In this document: positions 8,742 to 17,359 of the stretch, one piece after another
Layout of the letters: every line of letters begins with the position of its first letter
Position numbering within the stretch: the first letter of the stretch is position 1
Assembly (NCBI GenBank): GCA_028335825.1
Contig: JAIOKI010000002.1
Location: forward strand, 310,001 to 374,000
Direction of reading: 5' to 3'
DNA length: 64,000 bases
Origin: Nosema muscidifuracis
Lineage: Eukaryota > Microsporidia > Nosematidae
The notes under the pieces: generated by a model
Database searches by the model: none
What the model saw: the letters and a program-made list of their open reading frames with translations, nothing else
What the model was told of the DNA's origin: nothing
Program-made: the position numbers and the translations under genes

Positions 8742-8812
8742 GGGAGTATGGCGTAGCGGTAGCGTATCAGTCTCATAATCTGGAGGTGCGGGTTCGACTC
8801 CCGCTATTCCCA
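8742..8812 (+). tRNA. tRNA-Met (CAT), elongator type
   Basis: The acceptor stem GGGAGTA pairs with TATTCCC, leaving A as discriminator. The D arm is GCGT-loop-GCGT. The anticodon loop CTCATAA lies in a stem with one T-T mismatch at its top. The T arm GCGGG-TTCGACT-CCCGC is perfect. The G1-C72 pair, not A1-T72, favours the elongator over the initiator. No intron. A T run 4 bases downstream fits polymerase III termination. Confidence 0.96.
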
Positions 8813-9305
8813 ATATTTTTTTAAATTTTTATTTTTGACAGTTATTATGTTATGAAATGAAGTCATACACAAAACTTTTATTTTTTAAAAAAATAGATTT
8901 TCTATATGAAAATAATATTTTTGTATAATAATCAAGGTAGTCTAAAAGTCACCTGAAATATTAATTTATAAAGAATGTTTATTTGATGATATTTTTAAGT
9001 CATAAAAAAATATAATAAAGTTAAAAAAAAAGATCATTATTTTAATAAATAGTGTAAATAAAAGATTAATCTATGTGTTAACGAATATTACGTTGTTAAG
9101 TAAATTTTTAAAATGTCAAATATCTGTCTTTAAAAAATATGTCATCTATGAAATATAGCATGTTTATAATCTAGAAGTGTATTACAATTTTTTAATTAGT
9201 AAAATGAGATCTAAATAATTAAACAAAAGTCTAATTTTCTAAGTAAATAAGACTTATTAAATTAACAACTAACATCTTTTCTTAATATTCTACCCCCAAA
9301 AAAAA
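8813..9305. other. Spacer between tRNA-Met and ECT1, no gene seen
   Basis: An AT-rich stretch with no sizeable open frame. AAGGTAGTCTAAAAGTCACCTGAAA near 8935 is slightly richer in GC, but I find no paired C/D boxes or closing stem around it. The last bases carry five C before the ECT1 start. Confidence 0.5.
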
Positions 9306-10265
9306 ATGAAACGTGTTTGGATAGATGGATGTTTTGACTTGTTTCATTATGGACATGCTAATGCTCTTAGACAGGCTAAAGAACTTGGAGATTTTGTTAC
9401 TTGTGGGATAAACTCATTTGAAGATATCAGTAAAAATAAAGGTCTTCCAGTATTTACTGACGAAGAAAGATACGAATTGGTTAATTCATGTAGATGGGTA
9501 GATTTTACACTTCCTAATGTACCTTATGCACCTTCGTTAGAATTAATTAAACAGTATGGGTGTGATTTAGCTGTCCATGGGGATGATCTAGCTTTAGATA
9601 TTAATGGTGAGGATGTATACAAAGATCCTAAAGAAATGGGTATATTTAAGGAAGTATCAAGAACTACTGGGATTAGTACTACAGAAATAGTAGGAATAAT
9701 GATGCTACAAGAAAAAAAAATGAAGTGTGAAAGTACTAGTGCAAAATCTGCTGAAGATAATTTTTTTAATGAATTAATTAAAAAATTTGAACTTCCTAAA
9801 AAGAAAAAATCTGGTAGAATTGTTTTTATAGATGGTATTTTCGATTTGTACCATGCTGGTCATTGTAAAGCTTTAGAAAATGCTAAAAAAGAAGCTGATT
9901 ATCTTATCGTTGGACTTCATTCTGATAGAACAGTTAGAGAATACAATAAGTCATTACCAATACTAAATGAAAAAGAAAGAATGCTAGTTTTAATGTCTAA
10001 CAAATATATTGATGAGATAATATTTTCTCCTTATACAATTGACGAATCTTTTATCACTTTTCATAATATATCGCACGTTCTCAGTTCGTACGATGTAAAA
10101 GATCTATCAAGATATTCTAGTATAAAGAAGTATGTTATACAAGATTTTCATGCTAACCCTTTTAATTCATTATCTACTGATAATATAATTAACAGGATAA
10201 TTTTAAATTACCAGTCGTATATAGAAAGACAAGTAAGAAAGAATTCTGATGTAAACCAAAATTAA
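9306..10265 (+). CDS. ECT1: Ethanolamine-phosphate cytidylyltransferase
   Basis: A 319-aa protein with two cytidylyltransferase folds in tandem, the layout unique to PCYT2/ECT1. The first has IDGCFDLFHYGHANALRQAK (HYGH at residues 14-17) and RTTGISTTEIV. The second has IDGIFDLYHAGHCKALENAK (HAGH near residue 184). It joins CTP and phosphoethanolamine to CDP-ethanolamine, the rate-limiting step of the Kennedy pathway. The second domain lacks a clear RT.GISTT, as usual in this family. Five C and nine A precede the ATG. The EPT/CPT enzyme that would use its product is at the right edge of the window. Confidence 0.96.
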   Translation: MKRVWIDGCFDLFHYGHANALRQAKELGDFVTCGINSFEDISKNKGLPVFTDEERYELVNSCRWVDFTLPNVPYAPSLELIKQYGCDLAVHGDDLALDINGEDVYKDPKEMGIFKEVSRTTGISTTEIVGIMMLQEKKMKCESTSAKSAEDNFFNELIKKFELPKKKKSGRIVFIDGIFDLYHAGHCKALENAKKEADYLIVGLHSDRTVREYNKSLPILNEKERMLVLMSNKYIDEIIFSPYTIDESFITFHNISHVLSSYDVKDLSRYSSIKKYVIQDFHANPFNSLSTDNIINRIILNYQSYIERQVRKNSDVNQN

Positions 10266-10311
10266 ATATTTTTATTTTTTTTCTTTTTAAAATTTTTCAC
10301 CCCCAAAAAAT

Positions 10312-10671
10312 ATGCAAGTTGATATGAAAAAAGATGATTTAGAACCAATCCAGCACACTGAAATGATGAAAGTTCATATTGATCTTTCATCTATCAAGAA
10401 GAATCAAATATCATTAGCTTGTGAAAAATTTGAGGATTTTGCTTCTAATTTTATTGAAGATATAAAAAAAGAGGTTATGCCAAAACAAGTAGGAATTGTA
10501 CCAACTCTTAAGACACCATGTGGTCAAGGTACTAAAACATGGTCCAAGTATAAATTGATAGTTTACCAAGTAAGATTCCTTATTACTTCTACTCATGATC
10601 AGTTAGAAAAGATTATTGCATTCTTGAAGAATTTCCCTGATTTAGATATTAATATAGGAATATACAATTAA
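10312..10671 (+). CDS. RPS20: Ribosomal protein uS10 (RPS20)
   Basis: A 119-aa protein matching eukaryotic uS10: [20 protein letters not shown] corresponds to the family's R.TL.S.....E..C..L opening. [19 protein letters not shown] matches the G.V.+PTK.L.I.TR+.PCGEGSKTW.+ segment, and the end follows D.+INIGIY. It sits in the head of the 40S subunit. CCCCC precedes the ATG by about 7 bases and the gene follows ECT1 by 46 bp on the same strand. Confidence 0.95.
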   Translation: MQVDMKKDDLEPIQHTEMMKVHIDLSSIKKNQISLACEKFEDFASNFIEDIKKEVMPKQVGIVPTLKTPCGQGTKTWSKYKLIVYQVRFLITSTHDQLEKIIAFLKNFPDLDINIGIYN

Positions 10672-10963
10672 ATTAAATGATTTCTAATAAATCTATTTTT
10701 TATTCAGAATTATTTTTAATTCAAATATTGTCTATAATTTTTATCATATTAAAAAATAAATTTCATATTTTAAATTTTTTTATGGAATAAAATATATATT
10801 TTTTAATATGATAAAAAAAGTATAACATAATATTTCTTAAAAAGAATTAATATTTGTAAAAAAAGCACTTAGAATAAATTTTTAATTTGCTATGTGTGTA
10901 TATAATTTTACTAAAGAATTGATAGAAGAAAAGTAAAAGTTTTATATAAAAATAAATAACTAC

Positions 10964-11075
10964 TTTGATAACTTCAAATTTATCGGTAAGAATACCACAG
11001 TAAACAAGAACTGTGAAGGGCTAGACCTGCCAAAGGATATCAATCTGACTATTGAACGATTCTAAGTAAATCAAA
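10964..11075. ncRNA. Candidate structured RNA of unknown family
   Basis: A GC-richer island in the uS10-DR1 spacer. On the plus strand it offers three hairpins: CACAGT/ACTGTG around 10998-11017, GGC/GCC around 11020-11032, and CAAT/ATTG around 11041-11054. CCTGCCAAAGGAT recalls the apical part of the U6 internal stem-loop, but the ACAGAGA box is missing, so I do not call U6. A 20-base flank (TGATAACTTCAAATTTATC) recurs directly at about 11100. Strand and family are undecided. Confidence 0.4.
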
Positions 11076-11183
11076 TAACTCATTAAATTATTTTTTATGA
11101 TAACTTCAAATTTATCTAGTTTAAAAAATTATATTTAATTTACAATTTTTAATAACATTTTAAATTTTTTTAGATTTAATTTT

Positions 11184-11624
11184 TTATTTTGTATCTTCTT
11201 CTTCTGTTCCATTTAGTGTCTTCTCAAATTCCTGCTTAGCATTTTTGAAAAGTTCTAATTGTTGATTGTGTAATTCTTCTAAAGATAATCCTGAATTTTT
11301 AAATTTATTAATCTTAGAAGGTTTAGCTTTAACATAATTTTCATACTCACTCTGTGCTTCTTTACAAGATTCTAAGAAATCTACAAATCCTTTATTCTCT
11401 AATCCTTTCAATAAATGTTCATACGAAATAGTTTTCTTCTTTTCTTTCTCACATAAAGCTGTAGACTCCAAGCTAATCATTTTAAGAAATTCCATCACAC
11501 AATTAGTGAACATTTCCTTAGCATCTTTCGTTACAGTAATCTGTTTAGGTAAACATGAATTTATAAACCTATCTACAGTAGATTTGGGTAGTGTGTTGTC
11601 TTCGTCTCTGGTTTCATAATTCAT
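11184..11624 (-). CDS. NCB2: NC2-beta / DR1 transcription regulator
   Basis: A 146-aa histone-fold protein. LPKSTVDRFINSCLPKQITV, then DAKEMFTNCVMEFLKMISLE, then KKTISYEHLLKGLENKGFVDF follow NC2-beta helix by helix. The trailing LSLEELHNQQLELFKNAKQE matches the conserved post-fold helix (GIPEEELLRQQQELFAKAR). With NC2-alpha it clamps TBP on DNA and blocks TFIIA and TFIIB entry. No clear CCC motif precedes the ATG. TAF10, another TBP-pathway factor, is encoded at 28256. Confidence 0.92.
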   Translation of the reverse strand: MNYETRDEDNTLPKSTVDRFINSCLPKQITVTKDAKEMFTNCVMEFLKMISLESTALCEKEKKKTISYEHLLKGLENKGFVDFLESCKEAQSEYENYVKAKPSKINKFKNSGLSLEELHNQQLELFKNAKQEFEKTLNGTEEEDTK

Positions 11625-11809
11625 TTTTTATTTTTTAGATTTTAGAATTTAATAAATTTATTATTTATATGTTTGTGTGTTGGGGTAAGAGTCAATAAAA
11701 ATTTGTCATGATGGTTTAGAAACAGAAATTATTATCTTATTTTTATTTATTATATTTCTTTTTTGTTTACATAAAAATTTGAATAAATTAAAAATTGAGT
11801 GCATGAATT

Positions 11810-12358
11810 ATGGATAATGAATTTTTAAATGGAATTATTTTATCATACAATAAAATTTTAAAAGAAATAAAAATAATCAAAGAAGAACTTAAAGAAGTAA
11901 AAGAGAGTAAAATTAATAATAGAGGAAATAAAATTAATATAAAAGAGAGTAAACTTATTAATAGAGAAAATAAACTTATTAATAGAGGAAATAAACTTAA
12001 TAATAAAGTTAATATAAAAGAGAGTAAACTTATTAATAGAGAAAATAAACTTAATAATAAAGTTAATATAAAAGAGAGTAAACTTAATAATAGAGAAAAT
12101 AATAAGGTAATTTTAAATACTAGAAGAATAAGGAAGTCTTCAAAATTAAATCAAGAAAATATTGTAGATAAAGAAAAATGCATAAATAAGAATAAATATA
12201 ATAAAAAAGAAAAATGCATAAATAAGAATAAATATAATAAAAAAGAAAAATGCATAAATAAGAATAAATTTATAGATAAAGATTCTTCTTTTTCTTTAGA
12301 AAATATTACACTTAGTAATTGTGATTTCTTTAGGAATTTAGGAAATGAAGAATATTAA
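11810..12358 (+). CDS. Lysine/asparagine-rich internal-repeat protein
   Basis: A 182-aa protein of unknown function. Residues 1-32 form a short coiled coil. Residues 33-100 repeat a NIKESKLINRENKLNNK-like unit four times. Residues 120-155 repeat NKYNKKEKCINK three times. A non-repetitive tail follows (FSLENITLSNCDFF). The repeats are tandem at DNA level, so the gene has grown by slippage. No CCC motif. It converges on the next gene and overlaps its stop by 4 bp. The conserved-looking ends suggest a real gene, but coding status is less certain than for its neighbours. Confidence 0.55.
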   Translation: MDNEFLNGIILSYNKILKEIKIIKEELKEVKESKINNRGNKINIKESKLINRENKLINRGNKLNNKVNIKESKLINRENKLNNKVNIKESKLNNRENNKVILNTRRIRKSSKLNQENIVDKEKCINKNKYNKKEKCINKNKYNKKEKCINKNKFIDKDSSFSLENITLSNCDFFRNLGNEEY

Positions 12359-12831
12359 TTACCATATTTTAATAAAATATTTACAACATTGAAATATAAA
12401 ATCATCAAATAAAAAACAAATTTGACAAATAATTCTATCTTTTTGTAATGTAGCTGTGTAGTAAGAGAGATTTCTATCTCTTGATCATCCTTTTTAATAT
12501 ACTCATGTGCTAATATAAAGAAGAATATTGGGGTAAAAATATTAAGATCAAACATTTGAAGAAAGAGAATAAGAACAATCATTGACATCTCAAAATATCT
12601 CCAAATATTTAATTTAGTCTTATATAGTGTATGTGATATATTAATATGTTCTAGTCTGACTAGTAAAAAAATCTTACTACATTCTGAGAATAAAAGCAGG
12701 GCTGATATGATAAGTTCACAATATGAGAATATTTTTAGATTTATGTATTTTATAATGTAGTAAAAATAATTTCCCTCCCAAGACATATTTACATAAACAA
12801 AAATACTTTTATAAAGTAAACAAACAAACAT
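12355..12831 (-). CDS. Predicted four-helix membrane protein, unknown
   Basis: A 158-aa hydrophobic protein with about four membrane segments: IFSYCELIISALLLF, MSMIVLILFLQMF with FTPIFFFILAH, and FVKFVFYLMILYFNVVNILL near the end. A second in-frame Met (residue 16, MSWEGNYFYY) is an equally plausible start because no CCC motif marks either. I do not recognise the family. It overlaps the convergent gene at 12358 by 4 bp. Confidence 0.55.
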   Translation of the reverse strand: MFVCLLYKSIFVYVNMSWEGNYFYYIIKYINLKIFSYCELIISALLLFSECSKIFLLVRLEHINISHTLYKTKLNIWRYFEMSMIVLILFLQMFDLNIFTPIFFFILAHEYIKKDDQEIEISLTTQLHYKKIELFVKFVFYLMILYFNVVNILLKYGN

Positions 12832-12839
12832 TTTATATT

Positions 12840-13714
12840 AAAAAATATAATTTTAATTTTAATTAAGTAAAAATATTATATTTTAATATAATTTATATAT
12901 TAATTTTATATCCTATTTTTGTCTGAAAAATAATTATACTTTATTCATAATAATTTTTTATACAAACAAAATCTTCTGGTATATCAATTGGTATTATTAA
13001 TTTTTTAATTCTGATCTAATTCCTTTCTCAATTAATTTAATTTAGAGGAAATTTGAAATTTTCTTTTCTCAATAACATTGTTTTAAGAAGACCTTTTTGT
13101 TATAGATATATTATTATAAAACCCTAAATGAAAACATATCTATTATTGATAAAATCAGGAAAAGAGTTATTCCTGGAAGCTGAAATAACAAGGCTTGATA
13201 ATCTAAGAATAGTGGAAATTGAAAAAAAAAGTAAATATATTCTGTTATCAAATCACTCGTCATCAGTAATAAATTTAAATAATCCCGTATGCGGTGATAT
13301 TTAATAAAATTGTAAAAAACTATAACTGACAATATAAAACTAAACTCAACTTAAATAGCCAAAGAGATGTGTATATTCAAATAAAAATTCTTAAGATGAC
13401 CTTTGAAAGTTTGACAATGACCAGTCATTGCATTGTGAGTATGGATTTTTAAGAGATAGGAAGTGGAACTTGAAAAGTTAAAATAAAATTTACTTAAACA
13501 ATAAACATCGAATTAAAATACATTATCTTAAAAAATATTTTAAAGCTATGATTTTGATTATTTTTAGAAATCCTTTTAGTTTCTTCTTAACATTTAAAAA
13601 ACTTTTATTTTCTGTCAATATAAAAAATTTGTTAATGGTAATCTCATCATATAAATAATTATTTCCACTATCTTTCTCATTAAATATCATAAAAAATTAA
13701 TTTTTTAACCGTCA
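12840..13714. other. Long spacer upstream of mtHsp70 with one RNA-like island
   Basis: Mostly AT-rich with no convincing gene. At about 13390-13475 the base composition rises and the near-palindrome CAATGACCAGTCATTG can form a 7-bp hairpin. I find no C/D or H/ACA boxes that complete a snoRNA. A 72-codon hydrophobic frame on the minus strand (13114-13332) lacks an ATG at its start and is not called. Confidence 0.4.
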
Positions 13715-15448
13715 ATGTCAGAAAAACCAATAAGTTCAAGAATTATTGGAATAGATCTAGGAACAACCAACTCATGTGTAGCACTTATGCACAACAACAT
13801 ACCAACAATTATAGAAAATGATGAAGGAAGTAGAACTACCCCATCTGTAGTATCATTTCTTAAAGACAAAATTGTAGTAGGTGAAAAAGCTAAGCAGAAT
13901 CTAACACTTTTTCCAAAAAACACAATATTTGCTTCAAAACGATTAATTGGAAGAATGTACGACGACCCTGATCTTAAATCATATCTTAAAAGCTTACCGT
14001 ACGATACTAAAAAACATTGTAATGGTGATGTATGGATAAAAATTGATGATAAGAGTTATTCTCCAGCACAAATCGGAGCTTTTGTTTTATCTAAAATGAA
14101 AAGTGCAGCTGAAAATTTTTTAAACTCAAAGATTGTAAAATCTGTAATAACAGTACCAGCATATTTTAATGATATGCAGAGACAGGCTACAAAAGATGCA
14201 GGTCGAATAGCTGGTCTAGATGTTTTAAGAGTAGTTAATGAGCCAACAGCTGCTGCTTTAGCCTATGGTCTTGATAAATCTGCACAAGGGATTGTAGCTG
14301 TTTACGATCTAGGTGGAGGAACCTTTGATATTAGTATATTAGAACTTGATAATGGTATTTTTCATGTTAAATCAACTAATGGTAATACTTTCTTGGGTGG
14401 AGAAGATTTAGACAATATTTTAGTTGAATATATTAACGAGAAATTTAAGAGCAGAAATGGTATCGATTTGTGTAAAGACGAGAATAGTTTAAGTAGGATA
14501 AAAGAAGCAGCAGAAAAGGTCAAGAAAGAATTGTCAAATAATGTATCAGCAGAGATTAATATACAATATATATGTAACAAAAATAACAAGAATTATCATC
14601 TTAAAGAAACAATATCTCGTGACGAATTTGAAAAAATAGCACAAAAACTTGTTAATAAGACCATTGATCCTTGTTTAAAAGCTATGAAAGATGCTAAAAT
14701 CGATAAAAAAGATATCAAACATGTTATTTTAGTAGGGGGAATGACACGTATGCCCTACGTTAGAAAACTTGTTAAACGTATTTTTGGCGTAGAACCATCT
14801 ACAAATATAAATCCAGATGAAGCAGTGGCAAAAGGAGCTGCTTTACAGGCTGGCGTACTTGAAGGAAAAGTAAAAGACGTTTTATTATTAGATGTAGTTC
14901 CATTAAGTCTTGGTATAGAATTATTAGGGGGTATATTCAATAAAATAATCAATAGAAATACTACAGTACCATTCAAAGAGACACACAGTTTCTCTACATC
15001 AGAAGATAATCAGACAGAAGTAGATATTCGTGTATATCAAGGAGAAAGAAAGATGGTAGGAGATAATAAATTTCTTGGATCAATTAAACTTAAGAATATA
15101 CCTTCAGCTCCAAAAGGAGTACCAAAAATTGAAGTTACATTTGAAGCAGATGCCAATGGAATTTATAAGGTATCAGCACAAGACGGAGTAACTAAGAAAA
15201 AGCAAGAAATTGAAATTGTTCCATCGAGTGGACTTAATGAAGAAGAAATACTTAAAATGGTAGAAGAAGCTAAAATCAATGCAGAACGTGACGAAAAAAT
15301 TTTAAAAGTCGCTGAAACTAAAATTGAAATTCGTAAATATTTAGAAAATAAGAAAAATTTGGATAAAAAAATTGAAGAAAAACTGATAAGTTATTTAGAT
15401 AAAGATATGTTTGATGTTAAAGAAGTCAAAGATATTTTAAAAGATTAA
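13715..15448 (+). CDS. SSC1: Mitosomal Hsp70 (mtHsp70/DnaK type)
   Basis: A 577-aa Hsp70. The nucleotide-binding domain has IIGIDLGTTNSCVA, VITVPAYFNDMQRQATKDAG, VVNEPTAAALAYGLD and VYDLGGGTFDISILEL; the substrate-binding domain has VYQGERKMVGDNKFLG and VTFEADANGIYKVSAQD. The DnaK-type signature and the missing EEVD tail place it with the mitochondrial rather than the cytosolic group. In microsporidia this chaperone drives import and Fe-S assembly in the mitosome. There is no long presequence, only about 8 residues before the fold, as in known microsporidian homologues. The lid is shortened relative to yeast Ssc1 (654 aa). Pam16 at 57066 belongs to the same import motor. Confidence 0.94.
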   Translation: MSEKPISSRIIGIDLGTTNSCVALMHNNIPTIIENDEGSRTTPSVVSFLKDKIVVGEKAKQNLTLFPKNTIFASKRLIGRMYDDPDLKSYLKSLPYDTKKHCNGDVWIKIDDKSYSPAQIGAFVLSKMKSAAENFLNSKIVKSVITVPAYFNDMQRQATKDAGRIAGLDVLRVVNEPTAAALAYGLDKSAQGIVAVYDLGGGTFDISILELDNGIFHVKSTNGNTFLGGEDLDNILVEYINEKFKSRNGIDLCKDENSLSRIKEAAEKVKKELSNNVSAEINIQYICNKNNKNYHLKETISRDEFEKIAQKLVNKTIDPCLKAMKDAKIDKKDIKHVILVGGMTRMPYVRKLVKRIFGVEPSTNINPDEAVAKGAALQAGVLEGKVKDVLLLDVVPLSLGIELLGGIFNKIINRNTTVPFKETHSFSTSEDNQTEVDIRVYQGERKMVGDNKFLGSIKLKNIPSAPKGVPKIEVTFEADANGIYKVSAQDGVTKKKQEIEIVPSSGLNEEEILKMVEEAKINAERDEKILKVAETKIEIRKYLENKKNLDKKIEEKLISYLDKDMFDVKEVKDILKD

Positions 15449-15557
15449 TAAGAATATTATTTTTTTAGTCAAATTAAAATAATAATCAAATATTTCTTTT
15501 TTGCTTTGAAACTTGTTTTAAAATTTAAATAAATTCCCCTTCTTCATAAATAAAAAA

Positions 15558-16295
15558 ATGGGTGATGTTTACAATGACAAAGTAGCTGAATTCGTAAAAA
15601 ATTCTGATAATAATAGATGTCTAGATTGCAATATACCTAACACACAATGGACATCCGTTACATATGGAATATTTTTATGTCTAGATTGTGCTTCTATTCA
15701 CAGATCATTAGGAGTTAATACTTCATTTGTAAAGAGTGTAAATATGGATAGTTGGGGAAAAAAGGAGTATTTATTCCTTAAGCTTGGTGGTAATAAAGAA
15801 TTTAAACAAGTTTTAAAGAGAAATGATCTCTTAGATAAAGAAATTAATGAATTATATTTTGAAGATTCTGTAAAGAGTTATGGTAAAAGACTTAAATCTT
15901 TAGTTTTTGAAGAACTTGGTCTTAGTGAAGAAGATTATGAAAATAAACAAGTTAAAAGGAAAGTAGAAAAGGTTAATACATACACTAATAGATATTATGA
16001 ACCATCTACACCTATAATCAAAGAAGAAGAAGGATTTCATAATAAAATATTTGGAACATTGAATTCAGTAAAATCTTCATTATTGAATGGAGTAAGAGAA
16101 GTGAAGAATAAGACTTTTGAATATGGAGAAAAAATTGGTAAAAATGTGATACTTCCTACTACAAAATTAATAAAGACACAGACATCAAATTTAAGTGGAA
16201 TGTGGAAACAAGAAACTAAGAAAGAAAAAGAAGAAGAACGTAATTACATGAGATTTGATGATGAAGAGATAGAAGATATGAGCAAATGGGACTAA
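15558..16295 (+). CDS. ArfGAP
   Basis: A 245-aa protein with an N-terminal ArfGAP zinc finger: C21-x2-C24-x16-C41-x2-C44, followed by ASIHRSLGV with the catalytic arginine R49, then FVKSVNMDSWGKKEYLFLKLGGN. The C-terminal half has amphipathic stretches (FGTLNSVKSSLLNGVREVKN) that may sense membrane curvature. It accelerates GTP hydrolysis on Arf1 during COPI coat recycling. The layout is closest to Gcs1, but I would not fix the subfamily. CCCC lies about 20 bases before the ATG. Confidence 0.92.
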   Translation: MGDVYNDKVAEFVKNSDNNRCLDCNIPNTQWTSVTYGIFLCLDCASIHRSLGVNTSFVKSVNMDSWGKKEYLFLKLGGNKEFKQVLKRNDLLDKEINELYFEDSVKSYGKRLKSLVFEELGLSEEDYENKQVKRKVEKVNTYTNRYYEPSTPIIKEEEGFHNKIFGTLNSVKSSLLNGVREVKNKTFEYGEKIGKNVILPTTKLIKTQTSNLSGMWKQETKKEKEEERNYMRFDDEEIEDMSKWD

Positions 16296-16320
16296 TTAAG
16301 CTAATAAAGTTTTTTAAATA

Positions 16321-16690
16321 AAATTTAATTGTTTATTATTTAATATTTTAACTATCAAATCTAAATAGAAAATTCAATTGTCTATTACTATTGAAAAAAT
16401 CTCAACTATCATTTCTAATTAAAAAATTCAACTGTCTATTATTATTGAAAAAATTTAATTGTTTATTATTTAATATTTTAACTATCAAATCTAAATAGAA
16501 AATTCAATTGTCTATTACTATTGAAAAAATCTCAACTATCATTTCTAATTAAAAAATTCAACTGTCTATTATTATTGAAAAAATTTAATTGTTTCTTATT
16601 TAATATTTTAACTATCAAATCTAAATAGAAAATTCAATTGTCTATTATTATTGACAAAATCTCAACTACCTATTCTAAATTAAAAAAATT
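16321..16690. repeat. 130-bp tandem repeat, three units
   Basis: Units begin at 16321, 16451 and 16581, each starting AAATTTAATTGTTT. The first two are nearly identical over 130 bp; the third drifts after about 90 bp. Inside each unit a shorter motif (AATTCAATTGTCTATTA and its variants) also repeats, so this is a higher-order repeat. It fills most of the ArfGAP-SSF1 spacer. Confidence 0.93.
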
Positions 16691-16800
16691 TAATTATCAC
16701 TTCTTTAATAAATCTCAACTACAAATTCTAAATTAAAAAATTCATATTTACCAACTCTTGTTAAAAAAATCAATTTTATTTTTTTTATTTTTATCCCATC

Positions 16801-17340
16801 ATGGATGATCTTGTTAATAAACTGGTGATATGTTGTAAAAAACCAAAAAAGAAATCTAAAATGCTCTGTAAACAATTTAGAAAACTATTCCTACCAAATG
16901 TAACATACAAATTACAGGATAAGAATATAAGTGTAAAAAAATACAAACTAATAGCTGATGAATATAAAATGAGTCATTTTATTGTAACAGGAGATAGTTA
17001 TATAAAAATAGGAAGAAGAACAGATGGTCCTACAATTACATTTAGTATAGAAGAATACGATGAGAAAATGAAAATATTAAGCAGTAGTTTTTATGAAACT
17101 GATCCACTTATCACTTGTTCGGGTAAATCAGATCTAATTGATTTTTTTAAAGATCTTAGTCATCCTGGTAAATTACCTACTAGAAATATTCATTTTCATT
17201 TTGAAGATGATAAAATAGAAATACGTCATTACAAAATAGAAACTGTGGAAGAAGAAGAAATTAAAGTACTATTAAATGAATTAGGTCCTCGTATAACTCT
17301 AAAGATAAAAAAGATAGAAGATTCTTTTTTTCCGTTATAA
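16801..17340 (+). CDS. SSF1: SSF1/Peter Pan-type Brix protein, strongly reduced
   Basis: A 179-aa Brix-domain protein. MSHFIVTGDSYIKIGRRTDG and PTITFSIEEY match the Ssf1/Ppan core (LLMFS.TE..TYLR.AR.P.GPTLTF). DDKIEIRHYKIE matches the DFRHYSI motif, and ELGPRITLKIKKIEDSFF matches EIGPR.TL.L.KIEEG. It helps mature 27S pre-rRNA for the 60S subunit. Yeast Ssf1 is about 450 aa, so this copy has lost the basic tails and some loops. CCC stands 3 bases before the ATG. It is convergent with the CHL1-type gene, 19 bp apart. Confidence 0.88.
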   Translation: MDDLVNKLVICCKKPKKKSKMLCKQFRKLFLPNVTYKLQDKNISVKKYKLIADEYKMSHFIVTGDSYIKIGRRTDGPTITFSIEEYDEKMKILSSSFYETDPLITCSGKSDLIDFFKDLSHPGKLPTRNIHFHFEDDKIEIRHYKIETVEEEEIKVLLNELGPRITLKIKKIEDSFFPL

Positions 17341-17359
17341 ATTAGAATAAATTAAATTT

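Noticed and set aside
10975-11075. U6 snRNA
   Set aside because: The apical stem is U6-like but ACAGAGA, invariant in U6, is missing; kept only as an unassigned RNA candidate.
13114-13332. A 72-codon hydrophobic frame on the minus strand
   Set aside because: It begins at TTG, not ATG, has no CCC or GGG motif and matches nothing; AT-rich DNA gives hydrophobic frames by chance.
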